Source: JANRIG01 sp033765235 | GTDB taxonomy: Bacteria; Bacteroidota; Bacteroidia; Cytophagales; UBA9547 | Reading direction: 5' to 3' | Assembly: GCA_033765235.1 (NCBI GenBank) | Contig: JANRIG010000009.1 | Span: 262,709 to 326,708, forward strand | DNA length: 64,000 nt | In this document: piece by piece, positions 54,870 to 63,864 of the stretch | Layout: each line of letters opens with the position of its first letter | Numbering within the stretch: position 1 is the stretch's first letter | Notes under the pieces: generated by a model | Seen by the model: only the letters and a program-made list of their open reading frames with translations | The model's database searches: none | What the model was told of the DNA's origin: nothing | Position numbers and translations under genes: made by a program

Positions 54870-56165
54870 CTAAAACAAATATGCCAATTGCAAAATAATC
54901 ATCCCTGATATAGCTACTGCTCCTGTAATAGGTGTGTAATATTTCAGCGCTTGCTCTGAGTTCATCCCCGAAAAGTTACAAATAACCCAAAAAAATGCAT
55001 CATTGGCATGGCTCACTGCCATAGACCCAAGTCCCAAACTTAATACACAAAATATACTTCCTGCACCCGAGGACATACCCATACCGCCTAACATGGGCTG
55101 TATGATTGATGAAGCAGTGATGATAGCAACCGTGCTTGAACCTTGTGCTACTTTAAGAAATGATGCCATGATGAATGGTATCCAAATACCTAATCCTAAA
55201 TGACTTATATATTCACCTGCCAAGGCACCTACACCTGTAGCCTTGATAATGCCACCAAATGCACCGCCGGCAGACACTACTGCCAATATTGGTCCGGCTT
55301 TTTCTATCGAGTCTGTCAATATTGAATTTATTATATTTTTTTTTGCTAATGGCAATGCACATAACATGCCTATGCACAAAGCAAATGCAGGCTCGCCTGC
55401 CAAGGTGATGAAAGGTATTTTTTGACCTGTGCTTAATTCATAAAATGATCTGCATGTAATAAGCGTTAATGGCATGAGAATAGGCAAAAAAGAATAAAAT
55501 ACGGGAGGCAGATTTTCATTTGCAGGTGCTATATTGTCCATAGTATGTATATAAACGCTATTATTTAATTTTTTTGACAAAAAATAACAAATACCTATCA
55601 ATGGGATAGAGAGCAAAGTACCTGCTATGATAAAATTACCTACATCTACCCCTAATATGCCGGCTGCTGCTGTAGCACCCGGATGTGGAGGCACCAAGCA
55701 GTGCACCGTGAGCAATACTGTGGCAAGTAATATGACTGATGCACCAAGCGGTGTACCTGAGTTTTGAGATAATGATTTGGTAAGGCCAATAAGTACAATA
55801 AAAGCTGAGTCGCAAAATATAGGCAGACCTACTAAAAATGAGGTGAGCAATATTGCCAATAATGTATTTTGTTTACCTATTTTATGAACAATAAAGTTTG
55901 CAATGCTTAGTGTAGCCCCTGACTTATCTAATATAAGACCTATGGCTGTGCCAAATATTACAATGAGACCTACAGATTTGAATGCATGTGCCAACCCATC
56001 TTTTATCTCAGGCACCACCTTGTCTGCCGGCATGAATATTATTGCAGCAAAAAATGATGCTGCCATTAGTGCATAAAATGCATTGATTTTATATTTGGAT
56101 ATCAAAACTATTATAAGCACAATAGCTACTACAATGATGGCCACCTGAATAGTGATATGCAACAT
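54870..56165 (-). CDS. GntP-family gluconate/organic-acid permease
   Basis: 431 residues, about 11-12 membrane helices, matching the GntP gluconate:H+ symporter family. Family landmarks include VHCLVPPHPGATAAAGILG, ICVLSLGLGSMAVSHANDAF and the final helix. The substrate could be gluconate or another sugar acid; no gluconokinase is adjacent, the FGGY kinase at 34.6-36.1 kb being 19 kb away. The last gene of the ftsB-like/kinase/rluA/gntP run. Confidence 0.9.
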   Translation of the reverse strand: MLHITIQVAIIVVAIVLIIVLISKYKINAFYALMAASFFAAIIFMPADKVVPEIKDGLAHAFKSVGLIVIFGTAIGLILDKSGATLSIANFIVHKIGKQNTLLAILLTSFLVGLPIFCDSAFIVLIGLTKSLSQNSGTPLGASVILLATVLLTVHCLVPPHPGATAAAGILGVDVGNFIIAGTLLSIPLIGICYFLSKKLNNSVYIHTMDNIAPANENLPPVFYSFLPILMPLTLITCRSFYELSTGQKIPFITLAGEPAFALCIGMLCALPLAKKNIINSILTDSIEKAGPILAVVSAGGAFGGIIKATGVGALAGEYISHLGLGIWIPFIMASFLKVAQGSSTVAIITASSIIQPMLGGMGMSSGAGSIFCVLSLGLGSMAVSHANDAFFWVICNFSGMNSEQALKYYTPITGAVAISGMIILQLAYLF

Positions 56166-56175
56166 GATTTTACAT

Positions 56176-56895
56176 TTACAAAGTTAGTTTTAATTGCCTG
56201 AGCAGAGCTGTCATATCTTTAGGATAAGGAGCTTCTGCCATCACCTGGTTTTCATTTAGTGTTTTAAAAAACAAAGAGAATGCATGAAGTGCTACTCTTT
56301 GCATAAGTGGCTGCTCTTCAGTCCATTTTTTTAATTTATAATCTTTTTTTAAATCTGAAAGATATATGTTTTTTCCTCCATAAAGCGAATCTGCTACTAT
56401 AGGGCGTTTTGTAGCAGCAAGGTGTATTCTTATTTGATGCATGCGTCCGGTGATAGGGTAGCAAGCCAATAACGTATGGCTTCGGTACACTTCCAATGTT
56501 TTTATGAGTGTGGCACTTGGCTTGCCATATTCAAAATCTATTTTGGCATTGCCATCTTTGGATTGTGATAGTGGCATATCAATGGTATCCTCTTCTATAT
56601 GATGTATGCCTGATATCACTGCATGATATATTTTTACCACTTCTCGGTTTTCAAACTGCATACTCAAATGGCGATATGCCGCTGGGTTTTTGGCTATTGC
56701 AAGAGCCCCCGACGTTTCTTTGTCAAGACGGTGGCACACCTGAGCATCGGCTGTATATGCTTTTGCTAAACGCAATATATTAGGCTCGTTGCCCACACGG
56801 TCGTCAAGGGTAGAAATGCCGTAAGGCTTATTGACCACAATGAAGTCATTGTCTTCAAAAAGTATAATGTTCTTAAACTCTATTTTATTGCTCAA
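56176..56895 (-). CDS. RluA-family pseudouridine synthase
   Basis: 239 residues, compact, with no N-terminal S4 domain. The catalytic Asp is in VCHRLDKETSGALAIAKNPA, and GRMHQIRIHLA is the family C-terminal motif. Converts uridine to pseudouridine in rRNA or tRNA, with the exact site unknown for short members. The gene overlaps the upstream histidine kinase by 11 bases. Confidence 0.93.
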   Translation of the reverse strand: MSNKIEFKNIILFEDNDFIVVNKPYGISTLDDRVGNEPNILRLAKAYTADAQVCHRLDKETSGALAIAKNPAAYRHLSMQFENREVVKIYHAVISGIHHIEEDTIDMPLSQSKDGNAKIDFEYGKPSATLIKTLEVYRSHTLLACYPITGRMHQIRIHLAATKRPIVADSLYGGKNIYLSDLKKDYKLKKWTEEQPLMQRVALHAFSLFFKTLNENQVMAEAPYPKDMTALLRQLKLTL

Positions 56896-57937
56896 CGGAT
56901 TTTTTTAAGATAAATGCAAATGTACTACCTTTTCCTAGCTTGCTGGTTACCATTACTTTTGAGTTATGTGCTTCTACTATTTGTTTCACTATGGACAACC
57001 CCAGTCCTGACCCACCTTTTTCCTTAGCCCTGCTTTTGTCAACTCTGTAAAATCGCTCAAATATACGCCTAAGGTGCTCCGGAGGTATTCCTTGGCCATC
57101 GTCGCGCACCGAAATTATCACATTTTCTTTGTCTGCTGTGTCAAAGCCAATCAAAACTTTGCCTTTTTCTATGCCATATTTTATAGCATTTTCTATAAGA
57201 TTGTTCATTACTTGTTGTATTCTGAAAGCATCGCCATGCACCATAATAGGGTTGGGTGCTCCGTCTGCAATACGCATTTCTATCATTTTTTTTTCAGCTT
57301 TATTTTCAAGCATTTCCAGTACATCTTTAGTTTTTTCGTAAAGGTCAAAATTTTCGAAATTCATTTTTATTTCCCCTGTTTCCAGTTGGCTCAATACCAG
57401 CAGGTCTCCCACCAGTACATTGAGCCTGTCTATGCTTTTAGATGCTTTGCTCAAAAATTTTTTTCTAATATCTTTGTCTTCTACTCCTTGCAGCAGTGTT
57501 TCTACATATCCTTGTGCGGCAAATATGGGTGTTTTGAGCTCATGCGAGAGGTCTGCAATAAATTCTCTGCGAAATAATTCGAGTTTTTTGAGCTCTTTTA
57601 TTTCCGCTTGTTTTTTGGTAACAAAAGAATATACTTCTTGAAATATTTTTTTCTTTTTTTTGGATGGGAAATTTTTGGTTTTAAAATTTATAGTGTCTAT
57701 ATCTTCGCTGTCTTTTTTTTGTAATTTATCAAGGGTAGCAGAAATTTTGTTGAGTTCGCTATATATCAAAGTTTCCAGCATGAGCCATGTAAATCCAAAA
57801 ACTGTAAGGAATAAAAAAAATAAGAGTAATATGGTTTCATTATCAAAATTATACCCAAGAAATAAAAAAATAATTACAAAAAACACCGTGCATACCAGCG
57901 ATATTACAAATGAAATAGATCTGGCGTTGAGCAGCAT
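56885..57937 (-). CDS. Sensor histidine kinase (PhoR-like layout)
   Basis: 350 residues. Two N-terminal membrane helices (about 8-30 and 35-58), a short linker, H-box FIADLSHELKTPIFAAQGYV, N-box NNLIENAIKYGI, G1 VRDDGQGIPPEHL, F-box RIFERFYRVDKSR and G2 GSGLGLSIVK. Very short periplasmic segment, so it probably senses the membrane or a partner protein. No response regulator is adjacent. The layout resembles PhoR, which would suit a regulator of envelope or phosphate state, but the partner is missing. Confidence 0.92.
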   Translation of the reverse strand: MLLNARSISFVISLVCTVFFVIIFLFLGYNFDNETILLLFFLFLTVFGFTWLMLETLIYSELNKISATLDKLQKKDSEDIDTINFKTKNFPSKKKKKIFQEVYSFVTKKQAEIKELKKLELFRREFIADLSHELKTPIFAAQGYVETLLQGVEDKDIRKKFLSKASKSIDRLNVLVGDLLVLSQLETGEIKMNFENFDLYEKTKDVLEMLENKAEKKMIEMRIADGAPNPIMVHGDAFRIQQVMNNLIENAIKYGIEKGKVLIGFDTADKENVIISVRDDGQGIPPEHLRRIFERFYRVDKSRAKEKGGSGLGLSIVKQIVEAHNSKVMVTSKLGKGSTFAFILKKSVEQ

Positions 57938-57946
57938 AGCTAAAAA

Positions 57947-58243
57947 TCAATCGATGTCTATTAGATAAATTTCTTCGGTAGGTTTTTTCATCAGGTATCG
58001 CTCTCGAGCAAATTTTTCTATCAACTCGGTGCTGCCGAGCAGCTGAGCACGGTCATTGTTTACCTCTTGTATTTTTTCCATATAATATTGCTTTTCATAC
58101 TCCAGCTCATTTTTTTTCTTGGTCAATCTCCATTGGCTAAAAATATCATTCACGTCAAAAAACAAAACCCATGCCAACAATATGAATGCGGAACTGAAAT
58201 AAAAATTTTTAAAAATCGGAAGTATTAATTTAATAAATTTCAT
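57947..58243 (-). CDS. FtsB/DivIC-like septum formation protein
   Basis: 98 residues. One membrane helix (about 14-32), then a coiled coil (about 38-72) with KNELEYEKQYYMEKIQEVNN, and the C-terminal FARERYLMKKPTEEIYLI segment typical of FtsB/DivIC. Acts in the divisome complex with FtsL and FtsQ. First gene of a run with the histidine kinase and rluA-like genes (9-base gap to the kinase). Confidence 0.88.
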   Translation of the reverse strand: MKFIKLILPIFKNFYFSSAFILLAWVLFFDVNDIFSQWRLTKKKNELEYEKQYYMEKIQEVNNDRAQLLGSTELIEKFARERYLMKKPTEEIYLIDID

Positions 58244-58258
58244 ACAGATTATGCCTTA

Positions 58259-58294
58259 CAAAAATATGGTATTTATTATATAGTTATTCACAAA
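58259..58294 (-). promoter_or_regulatory. Possible promoter of the ftsB-like operon
   Basis: Minus strand TATTTTTG (58266-58259) is a perfect TAnnTTTG about 16 bases upstream of the start; a TTTG (58294-58291) is 24 bases further up, longer than usual. Confidence 0.4.
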
Positions 58295-58309
58295 AACATA
58301 TAAATACCA
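58267..58309. repeat. 10-base inverted repeat between rng and the ftsB-like gene
   Basis: TGGTATTTAT (58267-58276) and ATAAATACCA (58300-58309) are exact inverted arms with a 23-base gap, overlapping the predicted ftsB promoter. Could be a weak terminator of rng or a regulatory site. Confidence 0.4.
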
Positions 58310-58360
58310 CAAACAAATAATTTTGGTAAAAAATTTGTCATTATTGCTACTCTGCCTTAT

Positions 58361-59959
58361 TTACTCCTCATCATCTCCCTCTGCCACTACTAAGTCTTCT
58401 TTTTTGGACTTAAGCTCTATGTCTTCGTCATATTTATTTCTCACTACATAATCAGTTACACCCAGAGATGTGTCTTTCTGTATCTTTACCCAATTTTTGT
58501 ATTTCATAAACCATTTCATTTGCAATGAAGGGAAGCCTTGCTTAAAGAATGAATACAAATAAGGATGTAGTACTAAGGTAAGACCTTTTTCATTTTGCTT
58601 GGTTACTAAGTGTTCTATGGTATGTTCTATTTGGTCAGATACAAGTATAGATGCTCCTATTTTGCCTGTGCCATTGCATGTAGGGCATGTTTCTGAGGTA
58701 TTTATATTTAGTTGTGGGCGCACCCTTTGACGAGTGATTTGCATAAGCCCAAATTTGCTCAAAGGCAAAATGGTATATTTAGACCTATCATTTTCCATCT
58801 CCACTTTCATTCGGTTAAAGACTTGTTTGCGGTTTTCGTCTTCGCGCATGTCTATGAAGTCCACTACTATTATGCCACCCAAGTCGCGTAGTCGGAGCTG
58901 TCGAGCTACTTCGCGGGCAGCCTCTAAGTTTACATTGAGTGCTGTACGCTCTTGGTCAGACTCTGAGTTGGATTTGTTGCCACTGTTTACATCTATTACA
59001 TGTAATGCTTCTGTGTGCTCAATCACCAAATATCCGCCTCCGGGCAAGCTCACTGTACGCCCAAATAGTGCTTTTAGTTGCTTTTCTATGCCTGTGCCTT
59101 CATACATTCTTTCTTTGCCGGCATAGAGCTTTACAATTTTCTCTTTTTCGGGTGCTATGGTTTTTATGTATGACTTAGTATCTTCGTACAATGTTTTGTC
59201 ATCTATATTAATAGCGTCAAATGTCTCATTGAGCATATCGCGCAGGATAGATGCGGTGCGGTCCATTTCGCTGATAATCACGTCTTTGGGCTTGGCAGAC
59301 TTGAGCTTTAAAAATCCGTCTTCCCACTTTTTTACAAGATTTTTTAGGTCTCTGTCAAGTTCGGCCACCTCTTTGTCTTCGGCCACCGTGCGTATGATTA
59401 CGCTGAAATTTTCGAGTTTTATGGAGTTGATAAGCCTGTTCAGACGTTGCTTTTCATCTTTTTGGGTTATCTTTTTTGATATACTTATGGCGTTGGAAAA
59501 TGGTACCAATACCAAATATCGCCCGGCTATTGAAATTTCGCATGACAACCTTGGTCCTTTCGTAGATATCGGCTCTTTCACTACTTGCACCATTAGTTGC
59601 TGGCCTTTGGTGAGCACTTTATCTATCTTACCCGTTTTTTCTATCTCGGGCTCCATCTTAAAGTTGTTGAGCTTGTAACTTTGATGCTGGTTGGTCTGTA
59701 CCAGTTTAGTATATTTGTTGAGCGACCTTATATTAGGTCCCAAGTCATGGTAGTGCAGAAAAGCATCTTTTTCGTAGCCTATGTCTACAAAAGCAGCATT
59801 AAGACCCGGAACCACTTTGGTCACTGTGCCTAAGTAGATATCACCTACGTTGAATGCCTGATTGCTGCCTTCAAAGTGATATTCTACTAATCGCCTTTCT
59901 TGCAATAGTGCTATCCTCGTACCTTTGTGGGACGCACTTATGTATAGTTCGTTACTCAA
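58361..59959 (-). CDS. rng: Ribonuclease G/E family endoribonuclease
   Basis: 532 residues. N-terminal S1-like domain (about 35-130) with VGDIYLGTVTKVVPGLNAAF, RNase H-like and DNase I-like catalytic parts with IIVVDFIDMREDENRKQVF, and the zinc-link motif CPTCNGTGKI near residue 430. Acts in rRNA processing and mRNA decay. No large C-terminal scaffold as in E. coli RNase E. It follows the small basic protein gene and probably the HU-TPR run on the same strand. Confidence 0.95.
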   Translation of the reverse strand: MSNELYISASHKGTRIALLQERRLVEYHFEGSNQAFNVGDIYLGTVTKVVPGLNAAFVDIGYEKDAFLHYHDLGPNIRSLNKYTKLVQTNQHQSYKLNNFKMEPEIEKTGKIDKVLTKGQQLMVQVVKEPISTKGPRLSCEISIAGRYLVLVPFSNAISISKKITQKDEKQRLNRLINSIKLENFSVIIRTVAEDKEVAELDRDLKNLVKKWEDGFLKLKSAKPKDVIISEMDRTASILRDMLNETFDAINIDDKTLYEDTKSYIKTIAPEKEKIVKLYAGKERMYEGTGIEKQLKALFGRTVSLPGGGYLVIEHTEALHVIDVNSGNKSNSESDQERTALNVNLEAAREVARQLRLRDLGGIIVVDFIDMREDENRKQVFNRMKVEMENDRSKYTILPLSKFGLMQITRQRVRPQLNINTSETCPTCNGTGKIGASILVSDQIEHTIEHLVTKQNEKGLTLVLHPYLYSFFKQGFPSLQMKWFMKYKNWVKIQKDTSLGVTDYVVRNKYDEDIELKSKKEDLVVAEGDDEE

Positions 59960-60018
59960 TTTTGTAAACGTTTGATTTTGAGAAAATTATTAAGCAAAAA
60001 ATAACAAAATAAGAGAGA

Positions 60019-60108
60019 TTATTTCTTCTTATGTCTGTTTTTTCTCAAACGTTTTTTTCTTTTATGAGTAGCCATTTTATGTCTTTTTCTTTTTTTACCG
60101 CAGGGCAT
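60019..60108 (-). CDS. 29-residue highly basic ribosomal-type protein
   Basis: The reading frame starts MPCGKKRKRHKMATHKRKKR and ends in a Lys-rich tail; 29 residues, nearly all Lys, Arg and His. Short proteins of this kind are strikingly conserved in Bacteroidota beside rng. I believe such a protein corresponds to the ribosomal protein bL38 described in Flavobacterium, but I recall this only loosely, so treat the name as a hypothesis. The usual Ser at position 3 is Cys here as far as I recall the family. It is 59 bases upstream of rng. Confidence 0.75.
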   Translation of the reverse strand: MPCGKKRKRHKMATHKRKKRLRKNRHKKK

Positions 60109-60116
60109 AATTTTTA

Positions 60117-60908
60117 TTAGTTAATGTTATTAATACTTTTTTTTGTTTTACTGATGAGGTCTTTATTATTTGAATAATTTATCACTTTATCAAATTCGGA
60201 TAATGCCTCATTTTTATTCGAAGTCAATAAGTATGATACGCCCAAATAATAGTGGGCATACCAGTTGGTGTCATTCAGTGCAATTACGTCTTTGAACCGT
60301 TGTATAGCTTTGTCATATTGACCTGATTTGAGTGAAAGTTTTCCTAAGTTATATATGGCTGTAGCCTGATTAGGATTATTGTTTAATACATTTCTCAATA
60401 TCATTACAGCTTGCATTGGTGTAGATGAGGTGGTGTATGACATGGCTATTTTAGCTTTTATTTCGGCATTAGCCGTGTCATTTTTTAAATATTCTGAGTA
60501 ATACTTTAGTATATATTCATTGATTTTTTGAATGTACAACTCGTTTTCGGTTTCATCCAGCAAGTTATAAAACAAGTCGCCGGCCAAAATCCATTTGTAA
60601 TTGCCTGTTTGTGAAAGAGCTATCTCCCCGGCGTATACATCTATACTGTCTATAAAGCCACTTTTGATGAATATTTTTGCCAAAGAGTTTGCAAAGATAT
60701 ATCTTTTTTTAATATCAGTATGTTGATAAAAATTATTTCTTTCAATTATTATTTTTTTAATGTCGGCTTCTGATATAGAATTGTTTACCACTGCCTCTTT
60801 AGATACCACAGTCTTATTGCTATTAGAGACAATAGACTTAGGTAGCATAAATAATACTGACACAAAAAATATAGAAAGTACAATAACTATTACTTGAGAC
60901 TTAATCAC
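60117..60908 (-). CDS. TPR-repeat protein with N-terminal membrane anchor
   Basis: 263 residues. One N-terminal hydrophobic segment (about 5-23), then a Ser/Asn-rich linker and helices. TPR-like pairs at about 150-260, for example NNPNQATAIYNLGKLSLKSG, ALNDTNWYAHYYLGVSYLLT and NEALSEFDKVINY. Likely a protein-protein interaction scaffold anchored in the inner membrane. Lies between the HU and basic-protein genes on the same strand, a context often conserved in this phylum. Confidence 0.85.
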   Translation of the reverse strand: MIKSQVIVIVLSIFFVSVLFMLPKSIVSNSNKTVVSKEAVVNNSISEADIKKIIIERNNFYQHTDIKKRYIFANSLAKIFIKSGFIDSIDVYAGEIALSQTGNYKWILAGDLFYNLLDETENELYIQKINEYILKYYSEYLKNDTANAEIKAKIAMSYTTSSTPMQAVMILRNVLNNNPNQATAIYNLGKLSLKSGQYDKAIQRFKDVIALNDTNWYAHYYLGVSYLLTSNKNEALSEFDKVINYSNNKDLISKTKKSINNIN

Positions 60909-60934
60909 GCCCCAAATATAATAGGTATATTACA

Positions 60935-61228
60935 CTAAACTTTGAGTTTAGGGCTTTTTTTCACTTTATCCACAAATTCTTTAGCAGGCTTGAAAGTAGG
61001 CACAAAGTGTGCTGCTATAACAATAGCAGTATTTTTTGAAATATTACGCGCTACCTTTTTGGCTCTCTTTTTGTTGACAAAACTACCAAAGCCACGGATA
61101 AATATATCGTCGCCGCTTTCCATAGACGATTTTATCACGTTTACAAAACTTTCAACGGTAATTAGTACATCAGACTTATTGATACCTGTTTGGTCTGAGA
61201 TTTTTGATACTACATCTGCTTTAGTCAC
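60935..61228 (-). CDS. HU-family DNA-binding protein
   Basis: 97 residues. The core pattern MTKADVVSKISDQTGINKSD, DIFIRGFGSFVNKKRAKKVA and the arm segment IVIAAHFVPTFKPAKEF match HU/IHF proteins. Binds and bends DNA as a dimer, organising the nucleoid. First of a run with the TPR, basic-protein and rng genes. Confidence 0.94.
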   Translation of the reverse strand: MTKADVVSKISDQTGINKSDVLITVESFVNVIKSSMESGDDIFIRGFGSFVNKKRAKKVARNISKNTAIVIAAHFVPTFKPAKEFVDKVKKSPKLKV

Positions 61229-61382
61229 TGTATTAAAAATTTAATTATAAAATGTAAAGATATAAACTATTGATTATAACGTAATAATATTAATTTGGTT
61301 TAAACAATATGCTTTTTGCAAAAGCGGTAACAAAAATAGTGGAAATATTTATATATAAAATAATTTGTACTCATATTTTTAA

Positions 61383-62426
61383 ATGACTATTAAAAAATTG
61401 TTTTCAGAAAAAATAATACATTGGTATCATAGGCATAAGCGCAGCCTACCCTGGAGATACACAAATGACCCATATTATATATGGGTTTCAGAGATACTGC
61501 TACAGCAAACTCGTGTGAATCAAGGCGTACCCTATTATTACAGATTTATTGAAAAATTTCCAAATATTTATGCTTTGGCATCTGCCCCTTTACAAGAGGT
61601 ACTGCGTGTGTGGCAAGGACTGGGCTATTACAGCCGTGCACGTAATATGCACGCCACTGCCATAGATATTGTACAAAATCATAAGGGAGTATTTCCAAAA
61701 TCATATCATGAATTGCTAAAACTTAAAGGTGTAGGCAAGTACTCCGCAGCTGCCATAGCATCATTTGCATATAAAGAGAAAGTACCTGCACTCGATGGAA
61801 ATGCCATAAGAGTGCTATGTAGAGTACATAATGTATATGATGATGTAAAAAAAACTAAAACGCAGAACACCTTGTTTAGCATTGGCTCAAGATATATTGC
61901 TGATGTGGACGCATCAGATTTTAATCAGGCTATTATAGAGTTTGGTGCTATACAATGCAAAGCACATAAGCCCCTGTGTGGTGAGTGTATCCTAAGCACA
62001 TTGTGCGAAGCATACCGAGATAACAATGTAGAGAATGTACCCTATGCATCATCCAAAATAAAGGCAAAAGCGAGAGATATTAAATATGCAGTACTTACAT
62101 ATAATGAAACCATCATGATGAAAAAACGGACAGAAAAAGATATATGGATAGGGCTGTATGATTTTGTAGAAATAGACCAACTTGCCAAACTTACAGAACT
62201 TGACAACATAATGATGTACATAAACACCCACAAACCGTTGATTTATAAACATATACTTACACACCAAAAACTCACAGTATATTTTTGGCAAATAGAAGTG
62301 AAAAATGCAGAAAAAAAAATATTAAAAGAAAATGGATTTTCCTTTTACCATTTAGAAGATATTGTAAATTTGCCGAAGTCTGTAATAATAGACAGATATA
62401 TTAATCATATTTTTAAACCTCAATAA
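61383..62426 (+). CDS. mutY: A/G-specific adenine glycosylase
   Basis: 347 residues. N-terminal WRYTNDPYYIWVSEILLQQT holds the catalytic Glu; the helix-hairpin-helix is LKGVGKYSAAAIASFAYKEK followed by VPALDGNAIRVL; the [4Fe-4S] cluster ligands are C-x6-C-x2-C-x5-C in CKAHKPLCGECILSTLC. The C-terminal half (about 230-340) is the NUDIX-like domain that recognises 8-oxoguanine. It removes adenine opposite 8-oxoG. ssb follows 12 bases after the stop. Confidence 0.96.
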   Translation: MTIKKLFSEKIIHWYHRHKRSLPWRYTNDPYYIWVSEILLQQTRVNQGVPYYYRFIEKFPNIYALASAPLQEVLRVWQGLGYYSRARNMHATAIDIVQNHKGVFPKSYHELLKLKGVGKYSAAAIASFAYKEKVPALDGNAIRVLCRVHNVYDDVKKTKTQNTLFSIGSRYIADVDASDFNQAIIEFGAIQCKAHKPLCGECILSTLCEAYRDNNVENVPYASSKIKAKARDIKYAVLTYNETIMMKKRTEKDIWIGLYDFVEIDQLAKLTELDNIMMYINTHKPLIYKHILTHQKLTVYFWQIEVKNAEKKILKENGFSFYHLEDIVNLPKSVIIDRYINHIFKPQ

Positions 62427-62438
62427 ACCCTCAATTTT

Positions 62439-62888
62439 ATGTCAGTAAACAAAGTAATACTTATTGGAAACTTAGGCAAAGACCCTGTAATGCGCAGCTT
62501 AGGCAACGACAGAAATGTGACCAACTTTAGCTTGGCCACCAACGAAAAACGCAAAGACAAAAGCGGAGAAACCATTACCAAAACGGAATGGCATAATATC
62601 ACGCTTTATTCACCACTTGCTGAGATAGCACAGAAATATCTCAAAAAAGGCTCACAAGTGTATCTGGAAGGCAAAATTGAAAGCCGCGAATACGTAGACA
62701 AAGAAAATGTGACCCGCCGTGCCTATGAAATAGTGTGCCGTGAGATGACACTGATGGGTAGCGCACAAGGCAGCAGTGGCTCAAGCGCAGAAAGCAATGG
62801 CAATGATGCTCCTGCATATGCCGGCAAAGATGAGCCCGCCATGGCAGACATATCCTCATCCAATCCATTGGATGATTTGCCTTTTTAG
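62439..62888 (+). CDS. ssb: Single-stranded DNA-binding protein
   Basis: 149 residues. OB-fold core begins VNKVILIGNLGKDPVMRSLG, with TKTEWHNITLYSPLAEIAQK and KKGSQVYLEGKIESREYVDK. The C-terminal tip DDLPF is the interaction tail that recruits repair proteins, preceded by a Ser/Asn-rich linker. Operon with mutY. Confidence 0.96.
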   Translation: MSVNKVILIGNLGKDPVMRSLGNDRNVTNFSLATNEKRKDKSGETITKTEWHNITLYSPLAEIAQKYLKKGSQVYLEGKIESREYVDKENVTRRAYEIVCREMTLMGSAQGSSGSSAESNGNDAPAYAGKDEPAMADISSSNPLDDLPF

Positions 62889-62912
62889 TTTATTATTCTT
62901 CTATGAGAGGTG

Positions 62913-62950
62913 TAATGTGGTGTCAAGTCAAATGATATGACACCACATTA
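62913..62950 (+). terminator. Stem-loop after ssb
   Basis: Perfect 13-base inverted repeat TAATGTGGTGTCA / TGACACCACATTA with a 12-base loop, 24 bases after the ssb stop. Not followed by a long T-run (ATTGCTTACTTTG), so a transcription terminator is likely but not certain. Confidence 0.5.
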
Positions 62951-62979
62951 ATTGCTTACTTTGTGTGATGAAATGAAAT

Positions 62980-63010
62980 TATGCAAAAAAAAAGACGATA
63001 TTTATTTTTG
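62980..63010 (+). promoter_or_regulatory. Predicted promoter of scpA
   Basis: TATG (62980-62983), 19-base spacer, then TATTTTTG (63003-63010), a perfect TAnnTTTG, giving a leader of about 60 bases before the scpA ATG. Confidence 0.45.
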
Positions 63011-63074
63011 CAATGAAGTATTGAGAATAGTATGAAACCTTAAATATGTAAAAGAACAATATCACATATACAAT

Positions 63075-63827
63075 ATGTCTTTTGAAATAAATCTTCCACT
63101 TTTTCATGGTCCTTTTGATTTGATGCTCTTTTTCATAGAGCGCGACGAGTTGGATATCAAAGACATACCCATTGCCAAAATCACCGATGAGTTTTTAGAA
63201 TATATACACCACTTGGAGTCGCTTAATGTAGAGGTGGCCGGAGAGTTTATGTTGGTGGCTGCCACCCTCATGCAGATAAAAGCCAAAATGCTACTGCCAC
63301 GCCCCGAGCTTGATGAGCAAGGCAGAGAGATTGACCCTCGCGATGAGCTTATAAAGCACTTGATGGAATATAAAAAATACAAATCTGTAATGTCAGACTT
63401 TGTGAGCATGGAGGAGCGCAGGCTACAAATGGAAAAACGTGGCAACACCGGAGAGGAGCTCAAAACTATGACACAAAACGCACAATCTGAAAGCGAAATG
63501 CTGGATTTGGACATGTATAAATTGCTCAAGGTATATGTAAGAGTAATGCAAAAATACATGCTTGAGCAAGACAAGCCTGTGCACAAAGTAATACCTTACC
63601 ACTACACCATTGAAGCCCAAAAAGACTACATAAGCAACCTTGTGAAACAAAACAAAAAAATATCTTTTGAAGAAATAATCATGAATATGCCCGACAAAAT
63701 CGCAGTCATATTCAACTTTTTGGCCATATTAGAAATGATACAATCACAAATGATACATATACAAATAGGAGAAGGTTATAATAATTTTTGGATATTTGAC
63801 AAACAACCCCAAATGTCGTTGATATAA
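63075..63827 (+). CDS. scpA: Segregation and condensation protein A
   Basis: 250 residues, kleisin family. N-terminal LFHGPFDLMLFFIERDELDI is the ScpA head signature that binds Smc, followed by VAATLMQIKAKMLLPRPE. The middle region is acidic and helical, and the C-terminal winged helix ends in the WIFDKQPQ segment. Bridges the two Smc heads in chromosome condensation. ScpB is not in this window; it may follow downstream of the repeat. Confidence 0.95.
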   Translation: MSFEINLPLFHGPFDLMLFFIERDELDIKDIPIAKITDEFLEYIHHLESLNVEVAGEFMLVAATLMQIKAKMLLPRPELDEQGREIDPRDELIKHLMEYKKYKSVMSDFVSMEERRLQMEKRGNTGEELKTMTQNAQSESEMLDLDMYKLLKVYVRVMQKYMLEQDKPVHKVIPYHYTIEAQKDYISNLVKQNKKISFEEIIMNMPDKIAVIFNFLAILEMIQSQMIHIQIGEGYNNFWIFDKQPQMSLI

Positions 63828-63850
63828 GAATGACAACATTTGTATATTTG
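63819..63850 (+). promoter_or_regulatory. Predicted promoter reading into the heptamer repeat
   Basis: TTG (63819-63821, in the end of scpA), 21-base spacer, then TATATTTG (63843-63850), a perfect TAnnTTTG. The transcription start would be at about 63856, some ten bases before the repeat. Confidence 0.45.
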
Positions 63851-63864
63851 CATTTAGTTGAAGT

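Noticed and set aside
57074..57577. 167-residue forward frame opposite the histidine kinase
   Set aside because: Antisense to a kinase with all motifs intact; no independent signal.
59157..59678. 173-residue forward reading frame opposite rng
   Set aside because: It lies wholly within rng on the other strand, and its composition is the mirror of the real gene; no motif.
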